A DNA stretch of 64,000 bases from NCBI RefSeq assembly GCF_017310015.1, contig NZ_CP022297.1, forward strand, positions 372,001 to 436,000, read 5' to 3'. Below are positions 44,868 through 55,858 of the stretch, one piece after another. The first letter of the stretch is position 1. Each line of letters begins with the position of its first letter. The translations under genes were made by a program, and so were the position numbers. The notes under the pieces were generated by a model. The model did no database searches, had not been told where the DNA came from, and saw only the letters and a list, made by a program, of their open reading frames with translations. The DNA is from Marinobacterium iners. Its GTDB lineage: Bacteria; Pseudomonadota; Gammaproteobacteria; Pseudomonadales; Balneatricaceae.

Positions 44868-47117
44868 ATGAGTGTAGAGACCACCTTTGACGGTGATACT
44901 GAAAAACTGTCACTGCGCGACTTTACCGAGAAAGCCTATCTCGACTATTCCATGTACGTCATCCTCGATAGGGCACTGCCCAATATCGGCGATGGCATGA
45001 AACCGGTACAGCGCCGTATCGTTTATGCGATGTCGGAGCTGGGGCTGAAGGCCACGGCCAAGTACAAGAAGTCGGCCCGTACCGTGGGTGATGTGCTGGG
45101 CAAGTTTCACCCCCATGGTGATTCGGCTTGCTATGAAGCGATGGTGTTGATGGCACAGCCGTTCAGCTACCGCTACCCGCTGGTAGATGGTCAGGGCAAC
45201 TGGGGCTCGCCGGATGATCCCAAGTCATTTGCCGCCATGCGTTATACCGAGTCGCGGCTGGCGCCCTATGCTGAGCTGCTGCTGAAGGAGCTGGCGCAGG
45301 GCACGGTGAACTGGGTTCCCAACTTTGACGGCACCATGGACGAACCGGAAGTGCTGCCGGCACGGCTGCCCAATGTGCTGCTCAACGGCGGTACCGGGAT
45401 CGCTGTCGGCATGGCAACCGACATTCCCTCGCACAATCTGCGCGAGGTGGCTTCCGCCTGCTGTCATCTGTTGGATTATCCACAGGCTACGCTGGAAGAT
45501 CTGTGCAACATCGTGCGTGGTCCGGATATGCCCACCGAGGCAGAGATCATAACGCCGCCGGCGGATCTGCGTCAGATCTATACCACCGGGCGCGGCAGTT
45601 TCCGCATGCGTGCGATCTGGAGCCGGGAAGATGGCGAAGTTGTGGTGACGGCGTTGCCGGCGCAGGTATCCGGGGCCAAGATTCTGGAGCAGATTGCTGC
45701 CCAGATGCAGCAGAAAAAACTGCCGATGGTGAGTGATCTGCGTGATGAATCCGACCACGAAAATCCCACCCGTCTGGTAATCGTACCGCGCTCCAACCGG
45801 GTCGACTGCGACCAGTTGATGGCGCACCTGTTTGCCACCACGGATCTGGAGCGCAGCTACCGCGTCAACCTGAACATGATCGGCATTGATGGCCGACCGC
45901 AGGTCAAGGACCTGCGCCAGATCCTGACCGAGTGGCTCAGCTGGCGGACCAGCGTGGTACGTCGACGACTGGAATACCGGCTGCAGAAGGTGCGCGATCG
46001 CCTGCATATTCTTGAAGGCCTGATGGTGGCCTACCTCAATATTGATGAGGTGATCGCCATCATCCGGGAGGAGGAAAAGCCGAAAGATGAGCTGATGCGC
46101 CGTTTTGGCCTGACCGATGTGCAGGCCGATTCGATTCTTGATCTCAAGCTGCGTCACCTGGCGCGACTGGAAGAGATGAAGATCCGGGGCGAGCAGGACG
46201 AGCTGAGTGAAGAGCGCCAGCATCTGGAGGAAACCCTGGGCTCGGATGAGTTGATGCGCAAATTGATCCGGGAAGAGATCGAAGCGGCGGCAGAGGAGTT
46301 TGGTGACGAACGCCGCTCGCCGCTGGCCGAGCGCGGCGAAGCGCGCGCCTTCAGCGAAAAGGACCTGCTCAGTGCCGATCCGGTGACGGTGGTGCTGTCC
46401 AGGCAGGGCTGGATTCGCGCAGCCAAGGGGCATGATATTGATGCCGGTGGCCTCAGCTACAAGTCCGGTGATGGCTTTAAACTGGCCTGTGCCGGGCGAA
46501 TGAACCAGCCCACCGTTTTGCTCGATTCCACTGGGCGCAGCTATACCCTCGACACTCACGCCCTGCCTTCGGCACGGGGACAGGGCGAGCCGGTGACCGG
46601 TCATATCAGCCTGCCCAAGGGCGCGGTGGTGGATGCACTGGTCTGTGGTCGTGACGAGGATGCGGTGCTGCTGGCGTCGGATGCAGGTTATGGCTTTGTC
46701 ACCCGGGTTGATCAGCTCACCAGCAAAACCAAAAACGGCAAGGCCGCCCTGACCCTGCCCAAGGGAGCGAAGGTGCTGCAGCCGGTGCTGGTGCCGAGCG
46801 GTGACGCGTTACTGGCGGCGATCAGCAGCGAAGGGCGGCTGCTGGTGTTCCCGGTATCAGAGCTGCCCGAGCTGGCGCGCGGCAAGGGCAACAAGATCAT
46901 CAACATTCCTTCGGCGCGTGCCGCCAGCGGAGAAGAGCTGATGACCCATATCATGCTGCTGGGGCCTGAGGATACGCTGATGGTGCATGCCGGTCGCCAG
47001 CACCTGAAGCTCAAGGGAGCCGAACTGGAACACTACCGTGGTGAACGCGGCCGTCGCGGCAACAAGCTGCCGCGGGGGTATCAGCGGGTTGATGGTATGG
47101 AGGTCATCAGCGACTGA
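44868..47117 (+). CDS. parC: DNA topoisomerase IV subunit A
   Basis: Breaking and rejoining subunit of topoisomerase IV, partner of ParE. 749 residues. The quinolone-resistance region reads [12 protein letters not shown] with Ser86 and Glu90 at the positions of E. coli Ser80 and Glu84, so it is wild type. The active tyrosine is in [12 protein letters not shown]. The C-terminal beta-pinwheel domain begins after about residue 500 ([17 protein letters not shown]). Start ATG 44868 has AAGGA seven bases upstream; GTG 44850 in frame is less likely. It is 6.9 kb from parE rather than adjacent. Confidence 0.97.
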   Translation: MSVETTFDGDTEKLSLRDFTEKAYLDYSMYVILDRALPNIGDGMKPVQRRIVYAMSELGLKATAKYKKSARTVGDVLGKFHPHGDSACYEAMVLMAQPFSYRYPLVDGQGNWGSPDDPKSFAAMRYTESRLAPYAELLLKELAQGTVNWVPNFDGTMDEPEVLPARLPNVLLNGGTGIAVGMATDIPSHNLREVASACCHLLDYPQATLEDLCNIVRGPDMPTEAEIITPPADLRQIYTTGRGSFRMRAIWSREDGEVVVTALPAQVSGAKILEQIAAQMQQKKLPMVSDLRDESDHENPTRLVIVPRSNRVDCDQLMAHLFATTDLERSYRVNLNMIGIDGRPQVKDLRQILTEWLSWRTSVVRRRLEYRLQKVRDRLHILEGLMVAYLNIDEVIAIIREEEKPKDELMRRFGLTDVQADSILDLKLRHLARLEEMKIRGEQDELSEERQHLEETLGSDELMRKLIREEIEAAAEEFGDERRSPLAERGEARAFSEKDLLSADPVTVVLSRQGWIRAAKGHDIDAGGLSYKSGDGFKLACAGRMNQPTVLLDSTGRSYTLDTHALPSARGQGEPVTGHISLPKGAVVDALVCGRDEDAVLLASDAGYGFVTRVDQLTSKTKNGKAALTLPKGAKVLQPVLVPSGDALLAAISSEGRLLVFPVSELPELARGKGNKIINIPSARAASGEELMTHIMLLGPEDTLMVHAGRQHLKLKGAELEHYRGERGRRGNKLPRGYQRVDGMEVISD

Positions 47118-47137
47118 TAGCTTGCCAGCCAGCTTCC

Positions 47138-48874
47138 TCAGGAGGTCGGCTGGCTGTTCTGTGAGCCCTGCTGACGTTCGTTCAGTTTGCTCAACAGATG
47201 ACGTGCCTGCTTTTCCAGCAGGGCCTGATAGGATTCGCTGACACTGAGAATCAGCACCTTGTCTTCATCCTCGCGGCGAATGTCCGCTTTCTGCAGCAGG
47301 CTTTCCTTCAACAGCGGTGCTTCGGTCAACGCCGTGTGGCTGATCAGCTCGTTGCTCTGCGTGGTGCGGGTGAGGAAGTGGGCCTCTTCCTGCATCCGTT
47401 CGATGCGATCGCGGGCGCCGCGCACCAGCCCCATGTGCAAGTTCATCACCGGTCGGAAGGCGCGAATTTGACTCTGGTTGTACTGCTTGTAGAGATGGGT
47501 GAACAACATGGCACAGCAGAGTGCGTTGACGCCATGGCTGTCCTTGTCATCCGCGTTGGTGAACAGTACACGCAGGTTGCCATCGCTCATCGGCTCGATG
47601 CTGCCGCTGTAGATGCGGGCTACGGAGTTGGCCAGGGTTCGGTAGTTTTTCAGCAGAGCATTACGCTCGTCATCCTCCACATTGTCGGAGTGGGCGCTTC
47701 GGGTGTCGATCAGCAGCAGGTAACCTGCCTCATCAGGGGTCAGCATCAGCTCCAGTTCGTGTTCGAAGCTGTACAGACCCAGTTGTTCCTCGTTGCTACC
47801 AAGTTTCAACGGGTTGGGATGCAAGGGGGTATACTCTTCCTCTTGTGCCGTGTGCTCCTCCAGCTCCATCTCATCGGTGTCGGGCACCATTGCCTCGTCA
47901 CTGTCATCGGCCAGATCACTGATGTGCGGCACCTGAGGGATGAAGCTGGGCATGCGGGCATCATCCCGTTCCGGCTTAAGCAGTGACACCAGCTCATCTG
48001 TATCAAAGCTGGGCTCACGGCGGTCATCTAACGGATATGCAGCCTCCGGCTCGGTTTCCAGTTCCTGTTCAGGCTGGAGAGGGGCGGACTCAGCCACCAT
48101 ATCGCCCCGAGAGGTCTGATCCGGTTGTGCGGGAGAGGGTTCGGTTTTGGCTTCGGCTTCGGCTTCTGCTTGAACTGGAGCTGGCTGCCTCTTGACTGCA
48201 GAGTCTGTATTCTTTGACGCTGCCGGTGTTGGTGAACGGGGCTCCGTATCCGTGTTATCCATGTCGTCGAAGCTGAATGCTGGAATGGAATCGCGGGAAG
48301 CGGCAGGGGTCAGCTCACTGACCAGTTCACGGAAGTCGGGCTTGACTTCGGTCTGGTCCGAAACAGGCTGGCGGCGCAGGCTGAGGCCCAGCAGTAATGC
48401 AGTCAACAGCAGACTGCCACCCAGCAATAGTGCTGTTTCCAGTAGTTGTCGGTGCAGTAACTGCTCGAAGGGAGTCGGATTGGTCCAGTAGGTCAGCTGG
48501 CCAATGACTTCGTCCCCCTGCACCAGATCAAGGTTGTGGCCACGCCCCTGAGGTTGCCCCGCCAGCGCGATCAAGGTCTGGTCCGGAGCGGTCAGTCGCA
48601 GACCGCTGATCAGGGGTTGTGCCGCAAGTTCGTTGAACATGAAGTTCAGGCTGATACGGTCATCGGATAGTACCAGCGGCTGGATCAGGATGGCGCTGCT
48701 GCGGCCAAACATCATACCTACCTCATTGGCCTGCTGGCGTGCAAGGTCGCTGCTGCGCAGGTACTCGAGTACACCGCCCAAGGACAGGCTCAGCAGCAGA
48801 ATAAGGGCGACTGAGAGCAATGCGCGCAGGGACAGCGTGCGAGGGCTGTGGTGAGTGTCGTCTTGTGGCTCCAT
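47138..48874 (-). CDS. Membrane protein with Smp-like sensor and degenerate cyclase-like domain
   Basis: 578 residues from ATG 48874 (21 more from ATG 48937, without a ribosome site). Two membrane helices (about 17-36 and 144-166) enclose a periplasmic loop of about 105 residues, resembling the YtjB/Smp (AhpA) family. Then comes an acidic, Pro/Ala-rich linker of about 200 residues with an Ala-Glu repeat. The C-terminal part (about 385-540) looks like a class III nucleotide cyclase fold (GYLLLIDTRSAH, PMSDGNLRVLF, MNLHMGLVRGARDRI), but several catalytic positions are replaced, so it is probably not an active cyclase. The fold call is inference. Confidence 0.72.
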   Translation of the reverse strand: MEPQDDTHHSPRTLSLRALLSVALILLLSLSLGGVLEYLRSSDLARQQANEVGMMFGRSSAILIQPLVLSDDRISLNFMFNELAAQPLISGLRLTAPDQTLIALAGQPQGRGHNLDLVQGDEVIGQLTYWTNPTPFEQLLHRQLLETALLLGGSLLLTALLLGLSLRRQPVSDQTEVKPDFRELVSELTPAASRDSIPAFSFDDMDNTDTEPRSPTPAASKNTDSAVKRQPAPVQAEAEAEAKTEPSPAQPDQTSRGDMVAESAPLQPEQELETEPEAAYPLDDRREPSFDTDELVSLLKPERDDARMPSFIPQVPHISDLADDSDEAMVPDTDEMELEEHTAQEEEYTPLHPNPLKLGSNEEQLGLYSFEHELELMLTPDEAGYLLLIDTRSAHSDNVEDDERNALLKNYRTLANSVARIYSGSIEPMSDGNLRVLFTNADDKDSHGVNALCCAMLFTHLYKQYNQSQIRAFRPVMNLHMGLVRGARDRIERMQEEAHFLTRTTQSNELISHTALTEAPLLKESLLQKADIRREDEDKVLILSVSESYQALLEKQARHLLSKLNERQQGSQNSQPTS

Positions 48875-49050
48875 GGGGGCTTCTTGCACCGGGTGACTGA
48901 TAGCGAAAGATGGATGTCCGATGATAGCAACAATCATCTAAAGGTCACAGCAATACCCCTGCGGCATAAACCAGCTTTTTGCAGCACCAAAAGACCTTTT
49001 GTGTCACTGGCGTTATACTGTGCGGCTGACAATGTCCAAGCGGATAGACG

Positions 49051-50310
49051 ATGATGGATGTAGCACAGTATATGACCCAACTCGGTGAACAGGCACGCGC
49101 GGCTTCACGTCTGATGGCCCGTGCTGACACCGACAGTAAGAACAAGGCTCTGCTGGCCATGGCTGAGGCGATTGATGCCCGCCGTGAAGCGCTGGTAGAG
49201 GCAAACCGTACCGATATGGAAAACGGTCGCGACAAAGGGCTGGATGACGCATTGCTGGACCGGCTTGAGCTTACTCCGGCCCGTATTGACGGCATGATCG
49301 AGGGGTTGCGCCAGGTCGCGGCGCTGCCGGACCCGATCGGCGCGATTCGCGACATGAGCTATCGCCCGTCCGGCATTCAGGTTGGCAAGATGCGCGTACC
49401 CCTGGGGGTTATCGGCATCATTTACGAGTCGCGTCCCAATGTGACCTGCGAGGCGGCAAGCCTGTGCCTGAAATCCGGTAACGCGGCGATTCTGCGCGGT
49501 GGGTCGGAAGCGATCCATTCCAATCAGGCGATTGCGACTTGCATCGCAGAAGGACTGAAAGCTGCTGGCTTGCCTCATGAAGCGGTACAGGTGGTCGAAA
49601 CCACAGACCGTGAGGCCGTTGGTCGTCTGATTGCGATGCCTGAATATGTCGACGTCATCGTGCCACGTGGCGGCAAGGGCCTGATCGAACGGATCAGCAA
49701 CGATGCCCGCGTGCCGGTGATCAAGCATCTGGACGGTATCTGCCATGTGTATATTGATGCCGAGGCCGACCGTACCAAAGCGCTGAATATCGCCATCAAC
49801 GCCAAAACGCATCGCTATGGCACCTGCAACACCATGGAAACCCTGCTGGTTGACGCGGCCGTGGCCGGTGAGCTGCTTCCGGAGCTGGCGGAGCACTATG
49901 AGCAGCTGGGCGTTGAGTTGCGTGGCTGTGAGCGTACCCTTGCGCTGCTGCCGCGACTGAATGCGGCCACCGATGCTGACTGGGACACCGAGTACCTGGC
50001 GCCGATTCTGTCGATTCGGATTGTGGATGGCATGGATGAAGCGATTGCACACATCAATCGCCACAGTTCACAGCACACCGATGCCATTATCACCGAGAAC
50101 TACACCAAGGCGCGTGCGTTCCTGCGCGAGGTTGATTCCAGCTCGGTGATGGTGAATGCATCGACCCGTTTTGCCGATGGTTTCGAATATGGTCTTGGCG
50201 CCGAGATCGGCATCTCCACGGACAAAATCCATGCGCGGGGTCCAGTGGGGCTGGAAGGGCTGACATCGGAAAAATACATCGTGCTGGGTGACGGTCAGGT
50301 TCGCAGCTGA
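49051..50310 (+). CDS. proA: Gamma-glutamyl phosphate reductase
   Basis: Second step of proline synthesis, reducing glutamyl phosphate with NADPH. 419 residues, aldehyde dehydrogenase superfamily. Motifs: [67 protein letters not shown] and the catalytic Cys in [15 protein letters not shown]. The start is ATG 49051 or the next codon; the ribosome site is weak. proB is not in the window. Its stop overlaps the nadD start (TGATG). Confidence 0.96.
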   Translation: MMDVAQYMTQLGEQARAASRLMARADTDSKNKALLAMAEAIDARREALVEANRTDMENGRDKGLDDALLDRLELTPARIDGMIEGLRQVAALPDPIGAIRDMSYRPSGIQVGKMRVPLGVIGIIYESRPNVTCEAASLCLKSGNAAILRGGSEAIHSNQAIATCIAEGLKAAGLPHEAVQVVETTDREAVGRLIAMPEYVDVIVPRGGKGLIERISNDARVPVIKHLDGICHVYIDAEADRTKALNIAINAKTHRYGTCNTMETLLVDAAVAGELLPELAEHYEQLGVELRGCERTLALLPRLNAATDADWDTEYLAPILSIRIVDGMDEAIAHINRHSSQHTDAIITENYTKARAFLREVDSSSVMVNASTRFADGFEYGLGAEIGISTDKIHARGPVGLEGLTSEKYIVLGDGQVRS

Positions 50311-50987
50311 TGCCGCCGCTGGTGTTCATGGGTGGAACCTTCGACCCTGTTCACAATGGCCACTTGCGTACGGCGCTGGAACTGCAGCAGTGGCTTGAAG
50401 TCGAACAGGTCTGTCTGATCCCTTCCGGCGAGCCGGTACACCGTGATCGGCCCGGCTGCACAGCGCGTGAACGGCTTGAAATGGTGCAGTTGGCGGTGGC
50501 AGACGAACCGGCACTCTGTGCCGATGCGCGAGAAGTCGAAGCGGATGAGCCTTCATACTCACTGCTGACGCTGCAGTCATTGCGGCAGGAGCGCGGGCCC
50601 GGTTGCCCCATTGTCATGACCATGGGTATGGATGCCTTTCAGACGTTGGAGCGTTGGCACCGTTGGCAGGCGTTTCTGGATTATGCCCATATTCTGGTTA
50701 TTGCACGGCCGGGCTATGTTGACAGTGATCTCAGCCCAGTGCTGCAGGCGCTGTTTCAGCAGCATCGAAGCCGTGATCATAAGGAGCTGCTTGGATTGCC
50801 CTCAGGGCGTATTCATATTCAGGAATTAACCCCGCTGGGGATATCCGCCACCCAGATCAGGCAGTTGATAGCGTCCGGACAGTCGCCGCGCTATCTGTTA
50901 CCTGAGCCGGTGTGGCACTATATCAGCCAGCATGAACTTTATGGTTTTCACTCAAAAGAGAAGGTACAAAGCGCTAATGCAAACTGA
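50310..50987 (+). CDS. nadD: Nicotinate-nucleotide adenylyltransferase
   Basis: Makes deamido-NAD from nicotinate mononucleotide and ATP. 225 residues. [13 protein letters not shown] at 8-20 holds the HxGH nucleotide motif; [10 protein letters not shown] near the end is the ISSTxxR motif. Translation is probably coupled to proA by the overlapping start. It overlaps rsfS by 11 bp at the end. Confidence 0.96.
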   Translation: MPPLVFMGGTFDPVHNGHLRTALELQQWLEVEQVCLIPSGEPVHRDRPGCTARERLEMVQLAVADEPALCADAREVEADEPSYSLLTLQSLRQERGPGCPIVMTMGMDAFQTLERWHRWQAFLDYAHILVIARPGYVDSDLSPVLQALFQQHRSRDHKELLGLPSGRIHIQELTPLGISATQIRQLIASGQSPRYLLPEPVWHYISQHELYGFHSKEKVQSANAN

Positions 50988-51330
50988 GCAACTGCGTGAA
51001 CTGGTGCACAGTGCACTGGAAGATATCAAGGCCCGTGACATCACTGAAATTGATGTGCGCGGCAAGTCCAGTGTGACCGATTACATGGTTATCGCCAGCG
51101 GCACTTCCAAGCGGCACGTGATGTCCGTGGCACAGGAGGTGCTCGACAAGGTCAAGGCGTCTGGTCTGCAACCCGTGGGCACCGAAGGCCAGGCGGTGGG
51201 TGACTGGATACTGGTGGATCTGGGCGATGTGATCGTACATGTGATGATGCCGGATGCACGCAGCTTCTATGACCTGGAACGTCTGTGGCGGTTTGATGCC
51301 GAAGACAGCGCAGAGCCTGTGCAGGAGTAA
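50977..51330 (+). CDS. rsfS: Ribosomal silencing factor RsfS
   Basis: 117 residues. Binds uL14 on the large subunit and blocks joining to the small one when nutrients are short. Family core: [33 protein letters not shown] and [30 protein letters not shown]. The ATG at 50977 lies inside the end of nadD and has GAGAAGG upstream at a rather long distance (12 bases); the earlier in-frame ATGs fit the family less well. Confidence 0.95.
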   Translation: MQTEQLRELVHSALEDIKARDITEIDVRGKSSVTDYMVIASGTSKRHVMSVAQEVLDKVKASGLQPVGTEGQAVGDWILVDLGDVIVHVMMPDARSFYDLERLWRFDAEDSAEPVQE

Positions 51331-51340
51331 GCACTGAAGT

Positions 51341-51808
51341 ATGCGTATTCGCCTGCTTGCCGTTGGTAACCGCATGCCTGCCTGGGTTGAGGAGGGCTAT
51401 AACGAGTATGCCCGTCGCCTGCCGCCGGACTTCCAGCTGGAGTTGGTGGAGCTGACGCCGGGCCATCGAGGCAAGAATGCCGACATCGCCCGCGCCATTC
51501 GCAGTGAAGGTGATGCCATGCTCGCGGCCATCGGCAAGGGGGACCGGGTGGTGGCGCTGGATGTGAAAGGTCGCCCCTGGTCAACTCCACAGCTGGCCGA
51601 GCAGTCCGAACAGTGGCGCATGGACGGCCGCAATATCAGCCTGCTGATCGGTGGGCCTGATGGCCTTGATCCGCGAGCCCTTGCATTGGCCGATCAGAAG
51701 TGGTCGTTGTCTGCACTTACGTTGCCGCACCCGCTGGTGCGAGTGGTACTCGCTGAACAGCTCTACCGTGCCTGGACCATTCTCCAGGGCCACCCTTACC
51801 ATAAATAG
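51341..51808 (+). CDS. rlmH: 23S rRNA (pseudouridine1915-N3)-methyltransferase RlmH
   Basis: 155 residues, the standard length. SPOUT knot enzyme; [14 protein letters not shown] and the C-terminus [36 protein letters not shown] are the family signature. Follows rsfS by 10 bp, as in most gammaproteobacteria. Confidence 0.97.
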   Translation: MRIRLLAVGNRMPAWVEEGYNEYARRLPPDFQLELVELTPGHRGKNADIARAIRSEGDAMLAAIGKGDRVVALDVKGRPWSTPQLAEQSEQWRMDGRNISLLIGGPDGLDPRALALADQKWSLSALTLPHPLVRVVLAEQLYRAWTILQGHPYHK

Positions 51809-51817
51809 TGGCGCACC

Positions 51818-53707
51818 ATGGCACCCTTTGAGCGCTTGAAGGACTATTCTCAGGAAAGCATCACCTTTACCAACCGGGCCGCTTTTGCCTTCGGCTGTGT
51901 ACTGTTGTTGATGCTGATACTGATTGGGCGCGTCTACTATCTGCAGGTGATCGAGTTTGACCGCTATGCGGCCATATCCGAAAAAAATCGAGTGCAGCTA
52001 CAGCCTGTTGCCCCTCGTCGAGGGCTTATCTATGATCGCAACGGGGTGCTGTTGGCCGATAACCAGCCCAACTTTTCGGTCACTCTGCTGAAAGAGGAAG
52101 TGCAGGATCTCGATACCACACTGGCTGAGCTGGCCGAGCTGATTGAATTGAGTGAACGTGATATCGAGCGTTTCGAGCAGCGTCTGCAACAGCGCCGGCG
52201 GCCGTTCGAAACGGTTCCGTTACGTTTTGGTTTGAGCGAAGACGAAATCGCCCGCATTTCACTGAATTATCATCGGCTCCCAGGTGTGCAGGTTGAAGCC
52301 GACCTGATTCGACGCTACCCCTACGGAGAATCCCTGGCGCATGCGCTGGGCTATGTAGGCAGGATAAACGAGCGTGAGTTGGGGCAAGTCGACCCGATCA
52401 ACTATGCCGCCACACACTATATTGGCAAGCTGGGTATCGAGCGGTTCTATGAAGACCTTCTACACGGGCAAGTGGGTTTCCAGAAAGTAGAGACCAATGC
52501 TCGGGGGCGTATTTTGCGCGTGCTTGAACGTGAAGACCCGGTGCCGGGGCAGAATATACAGCTGAGTCTGGATCTGCGCCTGCAGCAGTTTTCCGAGTCT
52601 CTGTTAGAGGGACGGCGAGCTTCCATTGTGGCGATTGAGCCAGGCAGCGGCGAAATACTGGCACTGGTCAGTACACCGGGTTATGACCCCAACCTGTTCG
52701 TGACCGGCATCTCCAGTCGTGACTACAGCGCTTTGCGTGACTCTATTGATCTGCCATTGTTCAACCGTGCTTTGCGGGGCGGTTATCCACCGGGATCCAC
52801 CATCAAGCCGGTCATCGCGCTGGCGGCACTGGAAACGGATACGATTACGCCAGAGAAAAGAATCTGGGACCCCGGCTTCTATCAGATCAATCAAAATGGT
52901 CGCCGCTATCGTGACTGGAAGCGTAGCGGGCATGGCTGGGTTAATCTCAATGATGCCATGGCTGAATCCTGCGATGTCTGGTTCTATGAGGTGGGTCACA
53001 AGATGGGCGTTGACCCAATGTCTGACTTCCTCGGTCGTTTCGGAGTGGGGGCAGATACCAGTCTGGATCTGCCGGAAGCCATCACATCCTTCCTGCCCTC
53101 AAGGGAGTGGAAAGAAAATGATCGTCGTTTGCCCTGGTACCCTGGTGACTCTATCAACCTGAGTATAGGGCAGGGCTTTCTGGTTATGACGCCACTGCAG
53201 CTGGCAACGACAGCCTCCGTGTTGGCCAACCGTGGGCGTTGGGTACAGCCGCACATGCTGCAGGGGCTGGTGCCGGAGTTGGGAGACACCCCGGTACCGT
53301 TTAATCCGATCTACCGACGCAAGCCAAAGCCGGCTGATGTTGTACTCAAGAATCCTGACCATTGGGATCACGTGATTGGTGGCATGGTGTCGGTCATGCA
53401 TGGCGCAAAAGGTACTGCTCGCCGCTCCGCCCAAGGGGCGCAGTATCGTATCGCGGGCAAGACCGGTACGGCCCAGGTGGTTGGTATTGCGCAGGATGCG
53501 GAATACGATGCTGAAGCACTGGCAGAACGGCACCGTGACCATGCCCTGTTTATTGCGTTCGCGCCAGCGGATAATCCCCGCATAGCTGTGGCCGTCGTAG
53601 TCGAAAATGGGGGCGGCGGGTCGAGTACCGCAGCTCCCATTGCACGTGAAGTGATGGATGCCTGGCTCGTAGGCGATTACAACAATGACCTGCAGGTGAA
53701 ACCATGA
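51818..53707 (+). CDS. mrdA: Penicillin-binding protein 2 (elongasome transpeptidase)
   Basis: Crosslinks new peptidoglycan along the side wall with RodA and MreB. 629 residues. One N-terminal membrane helix (about 22-44), a dimerisation domain, and the transpeptidase domain with S327-TIK (PPGSTIKPVI), SCD for the second motif and KTGT at 548-551. It overlaps rodA by 4 bp (ATGA), so their products are made together. ATG 51818 is the family start. Confidence 0.97.
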   Translation: MAPFERLKDYSQESITFTNRAAFAFGCVLLLMLILIGRVYYLQVIEFDRYAAISEKNRVQLQPVAPRRGLIYDRNGVLLADNQPNFSVTLLKEEVQDLDTTLAELAELIELSERDIERFEQRLQQRRRPFETVPLRFGLSEDEIARISLNYHRLPGVQVEADLIRRYPYGESLAHALGYVGRINERELGQVDPINYAATHYIGKLGIERFYEDLLHGQVGFQKVETNARGRILRVLEREDPVPGQNIQLSLDLRLQQFSESLLEGRRASIVAIEPGSGEILALVSTPGYDPNLFVTGISSRDYSALRDSIDLPLFNRALRGGYPPGSTIKPVIALAALETDTITPEKRIWDPGFYQINQNGRRYRDWKRSGHGWVNLNDAMAESCDVWFYEVGHKMGVDPMSDFLGRFGVGADTSLDLPEAITSFLPSREWKENDRRLPWYPGDSINLSIGQGFLVMTPLQLATTASVLANRGRWVQPHMLQGLVPELGDTPVPFNPIYRRKPKPADVVLKNPDHWDHVIGGMVSVMHGAKGTARRSAQGAQYRIAGKTGTAQVVGIAQDAEYDAEALAERHRDHALFIAFAPADNPRIAVAVVVENGGGGSSTAAPIAREVMDAWLVGDYNNDLQVKP

Positions 53708-54846
53708 GTCATCGTGACTTTCAACGCACCATGCCAGGCAGCAACGTGCACCTTCAGCGGCCGGATGGACTCTGGCGCTATACCCACCTGGATGGTTGGC
53801 TGTTGCTGTTACTGCTGCTGCTGTGTGGGTTTGGTCTTTTTGTGCTCTACAGTGCCTCAGGGCAGGATTTTGGCTATGTGAATCGCCAGGCCGTCAGGAT
53901 GGGTGCCGGCTTTGTGGTCATTCTGGTGTTGGCACAGATCCAGCCCAGAACCTATCGGTTTCTGGCTCCTCTGGCCTATATAGCCGGGGTTGGTTTGCTG
54001 CTGGGTGTGTTGTTCTTCGGTGTTGGTGCCAAGGGCGCGCAGCGCTGGCTGGAACTGCCGGGATTCCGCTTTCAGCCTTCAGAATTGATGAAGCTGGCGG
54101 TGCCTTTGATGGTTGCAGCCTGGTTAACGCGACAGCAGTTGCCGCCCACTTTCCGGCATCTGCTCAGTACGCTGGTACTGTTGGCAATCCCAACTGCTTT
54201 GATCATGAAACAGCCCGATCTTGGGACTTCATTGTTAATCGCGGCTTCAGGTGTGTTCGTTATTCTGCTTTCGGGTGTCTATTGGCGCTGGATTTTTATT
54301 GCCCTTGGGCTGGTTGGGGCTGCCTTGCCGGCGCTCTGGGCCATTATGAAAGACTATCAGCGTCAGCGGGTACTTACTTTCCTGGACCCTGAAAGTGATC
54401 CGCTGGGGGCAGGCTGGAACATTATCCAGTCCAAAACCGCCATTGGCTCCGGTGGCCTGCCGGGCAAGGGTTGGCTGCATGGCACCCAGTCACAGCTCGA
54501 TTTTCTGCCGGAGTCGCATACCGACTTCATTATTGCGGTGATTGGTGAAGAGCTGGGAATGTCCGGCGTATTGATTCTGCTGGCGCTATACCTGTTGATC
54601 ATTGCACGAGGGCTGATTATTGCGGTGCAGGCACAAGACAGCTTTGCTCGCCTGCTGGCCGGCAGTATTACGCTGACTTTTTTTGTATATGTGTTCGTGA
54701 ATATCGGAATGGTGACCGGGTTGCTGCCGGTGGTGGGGGTACCCCTGCCAATGGTCAGTTACGGCGGGACCTCAATTGTGACGCTGATGGCGGGGTTTGG
54801 CATACTGATGTCCATCAGGACACACAGACAGATGCTGACCCGCTGA
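53704..54846 (+). CDS. rodA: Peptidoglycan glycosyltransferase RodA
   Basis: SEDS family polymerase. 380 residues with about ten membrane helices. Motifs: FVLYSASGQDFGYVNRQ, GAQRWLELPGFRFQPSELMKLAVP, the catalytic segment KTAIGSGGLPGKGWLHGTQSQLDFLPESHTDFIIAVIGEELG and PLPMVSYGGTSIVTLMAGFGIL. It is coupled to mrdA by overlap. Confidence 0.97.
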   Translation: MSHRDFQRTMPGSNVHLQRPDGLWRYTHLDGWLLLLLLLLCGFGLFVLYSASGQDFGYVNRQAVRMGAGFVVILVLAQIQPRTYRFLAPLAYIAGVGLLLGVLFFGVGAKGAQRWLELPGFRFQPSELMKLAVPLMVAAWLTRQQLPPTFRHLLSTLVLLAIPTALIMKQPDLGTSLLIAASGVFVILLSGVYWRWIFIALGLVGAALPALWAIMKDYQRQRVLTFLDPESDPLGAGWNIIQSKTAIGSGGLPGKGWLHGTQSQLDFLPESHTDFIIAVIGEELGMSGVLILLALYLLIIARGLIIAVQAQDSFARLLAGSITLTFFVYVFVNIGMVTGLLPVVGVPLPMVSYGGTSIVTLMAGFGILMSIRTHRQMLTR

Positions 54847-54858
54847 GGGAGAGATTGA

Positions 54859-55857
54859 ATGCGCAAGAAGATCGGAACACTGCTGCTGGCAGGGCTGATG
54901 CTGGCCGGAGCAGGCACAGGTTATGCGGCTGACGGATATGACACTCATCCACTCGCCGACGACGTCGTAACCAGGCTCGCTGAACAGGGCTTTGATGCTG
55001 ATGAAGTGCGTAAGGTACTGGCTGAAGCTCAGCGACAGGAGTCGATTCTGGAAGCCATTTCGCGCCCTGCGGAGCGCCGCCTGACCTGGGGTGAGTATCG
55101 CAAGATTTTTGTGGAACCGAACCGGATCAGTCAGGGAGTCAGCTTCTGGAATGAGCATGAAGATACCCTCAAGCGAGCAGAAGAAACCTACGGTGTCCCG
55201 GCGGAAATTATCGTTGCCATTATCGGTGTCGAGACTCGCTACGGCCGTATCATGGGGCGTTATCGAGTACTGGATGCCCTGGCGACACTCGGCTTTGATT
55301 ACCCCAAACGGGCTGATTTCTTCAGGGGGCAGCTGATCGAGTTCATGCAGATGGTGCGTGAGGAAAATCTCGATCCCACTGAGCTGGTGGGTTCCTATGC
55401 CGGTGCCATGGGCTATGGCCAGTTCATCCCCTCGAGTTTCCGCAACTACGCTGTGGACTTCGATGCTGATGGCAAGCGCAATATCTGGAGCAACAAGGTC
55501 GATGCCATTGGCAGTGTCGCCAACTATTTTAATAAGCATGGCTGGAAGGCTGGTGAGCCGGTACGTTCCAACGTGGTCATGAATGAACCGGCTGACCCTC
55601 AATGGGTTAATGCTGGCCTTAAGCCCGAAGTCAGTCTGGCCGAGTGGGAGGCGCGAGGTGTCTCCACGCGACGTAACCTTGATCCGGAACAGAAGGCAAC
55701 CCTGATGGAACTGACCATGGATGACGGTGAGCATTACTGGTTCGGGCTGCATAACTTTTATGTCATTACCCGCTATAACCATAGCCACCTCTATGCCATG
55801 GCGGTGTATGAGCTGAGTCAGGCGATTCGTGAAGCACGTGAATCACAGGGGCGTTGA
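54859..55857 (+). CDS. mltB: Lytic murein transglycosylase B
   Basis: 332 residues. A cleavable signal peptide (MRKKIGTLLLAGLMLAGAGTGYAAD) without a lipobox, so it should be soluble in the periplasm, unlike the E. coli lipoprotein MltB. Catalytic Glu in IVAIIGVETRYGRIMGRYRVLDAL; YAGAMGYGQFIPSSFRNYAVDFDADG is the other family block. It cuts the glycan strand between N-acetylmuramate and N-acetylglucosamine. Sits between rodA and rlpA, the usual order in Pseudomonas relatives. Confidence 0.95.
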   Translation: MRKKIGTLLLAGLMLAGAGTGYAADGYDTHPLADDVVTRLAEQGFDADEVRKVLAEAQRQESILEAISRPAERRLTWGEYRKIFVEPNRISQGVSFWNEHEDTLKRAEETYGVPAEIIVAIIGVETRYGRIMGRYRVLDALATLGFDYPKRADFFRGQLIEFMQMVREENLDPTELVGSYAGAMGYGQFIPSSFRNYAVDFDADGKRNIWSNKVDAIGSVANYFNKHGWKAGEPVRSNVVMNEPADPQWVNAGLKPEVSLAEWEARGVSTRRNLDPEQKATLMELTMDDGEHYWFGLHNFYVITRYNHSHLYAMAVYELSQAIREARESQGR

Positions 55858-55858
55858 G

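Noticed and set aside
45225..46604. 459-codon minus-strand frame opposite parC
   Set aside because: Shadow of parC; no ribosome site or family match.
48130..48180. Short GGCTTC-type hexamer repeat
   Set aside because: It is in frame and encodes the Ala-Glu linker of the membrane protein; about three copies, not a separate repeat element.
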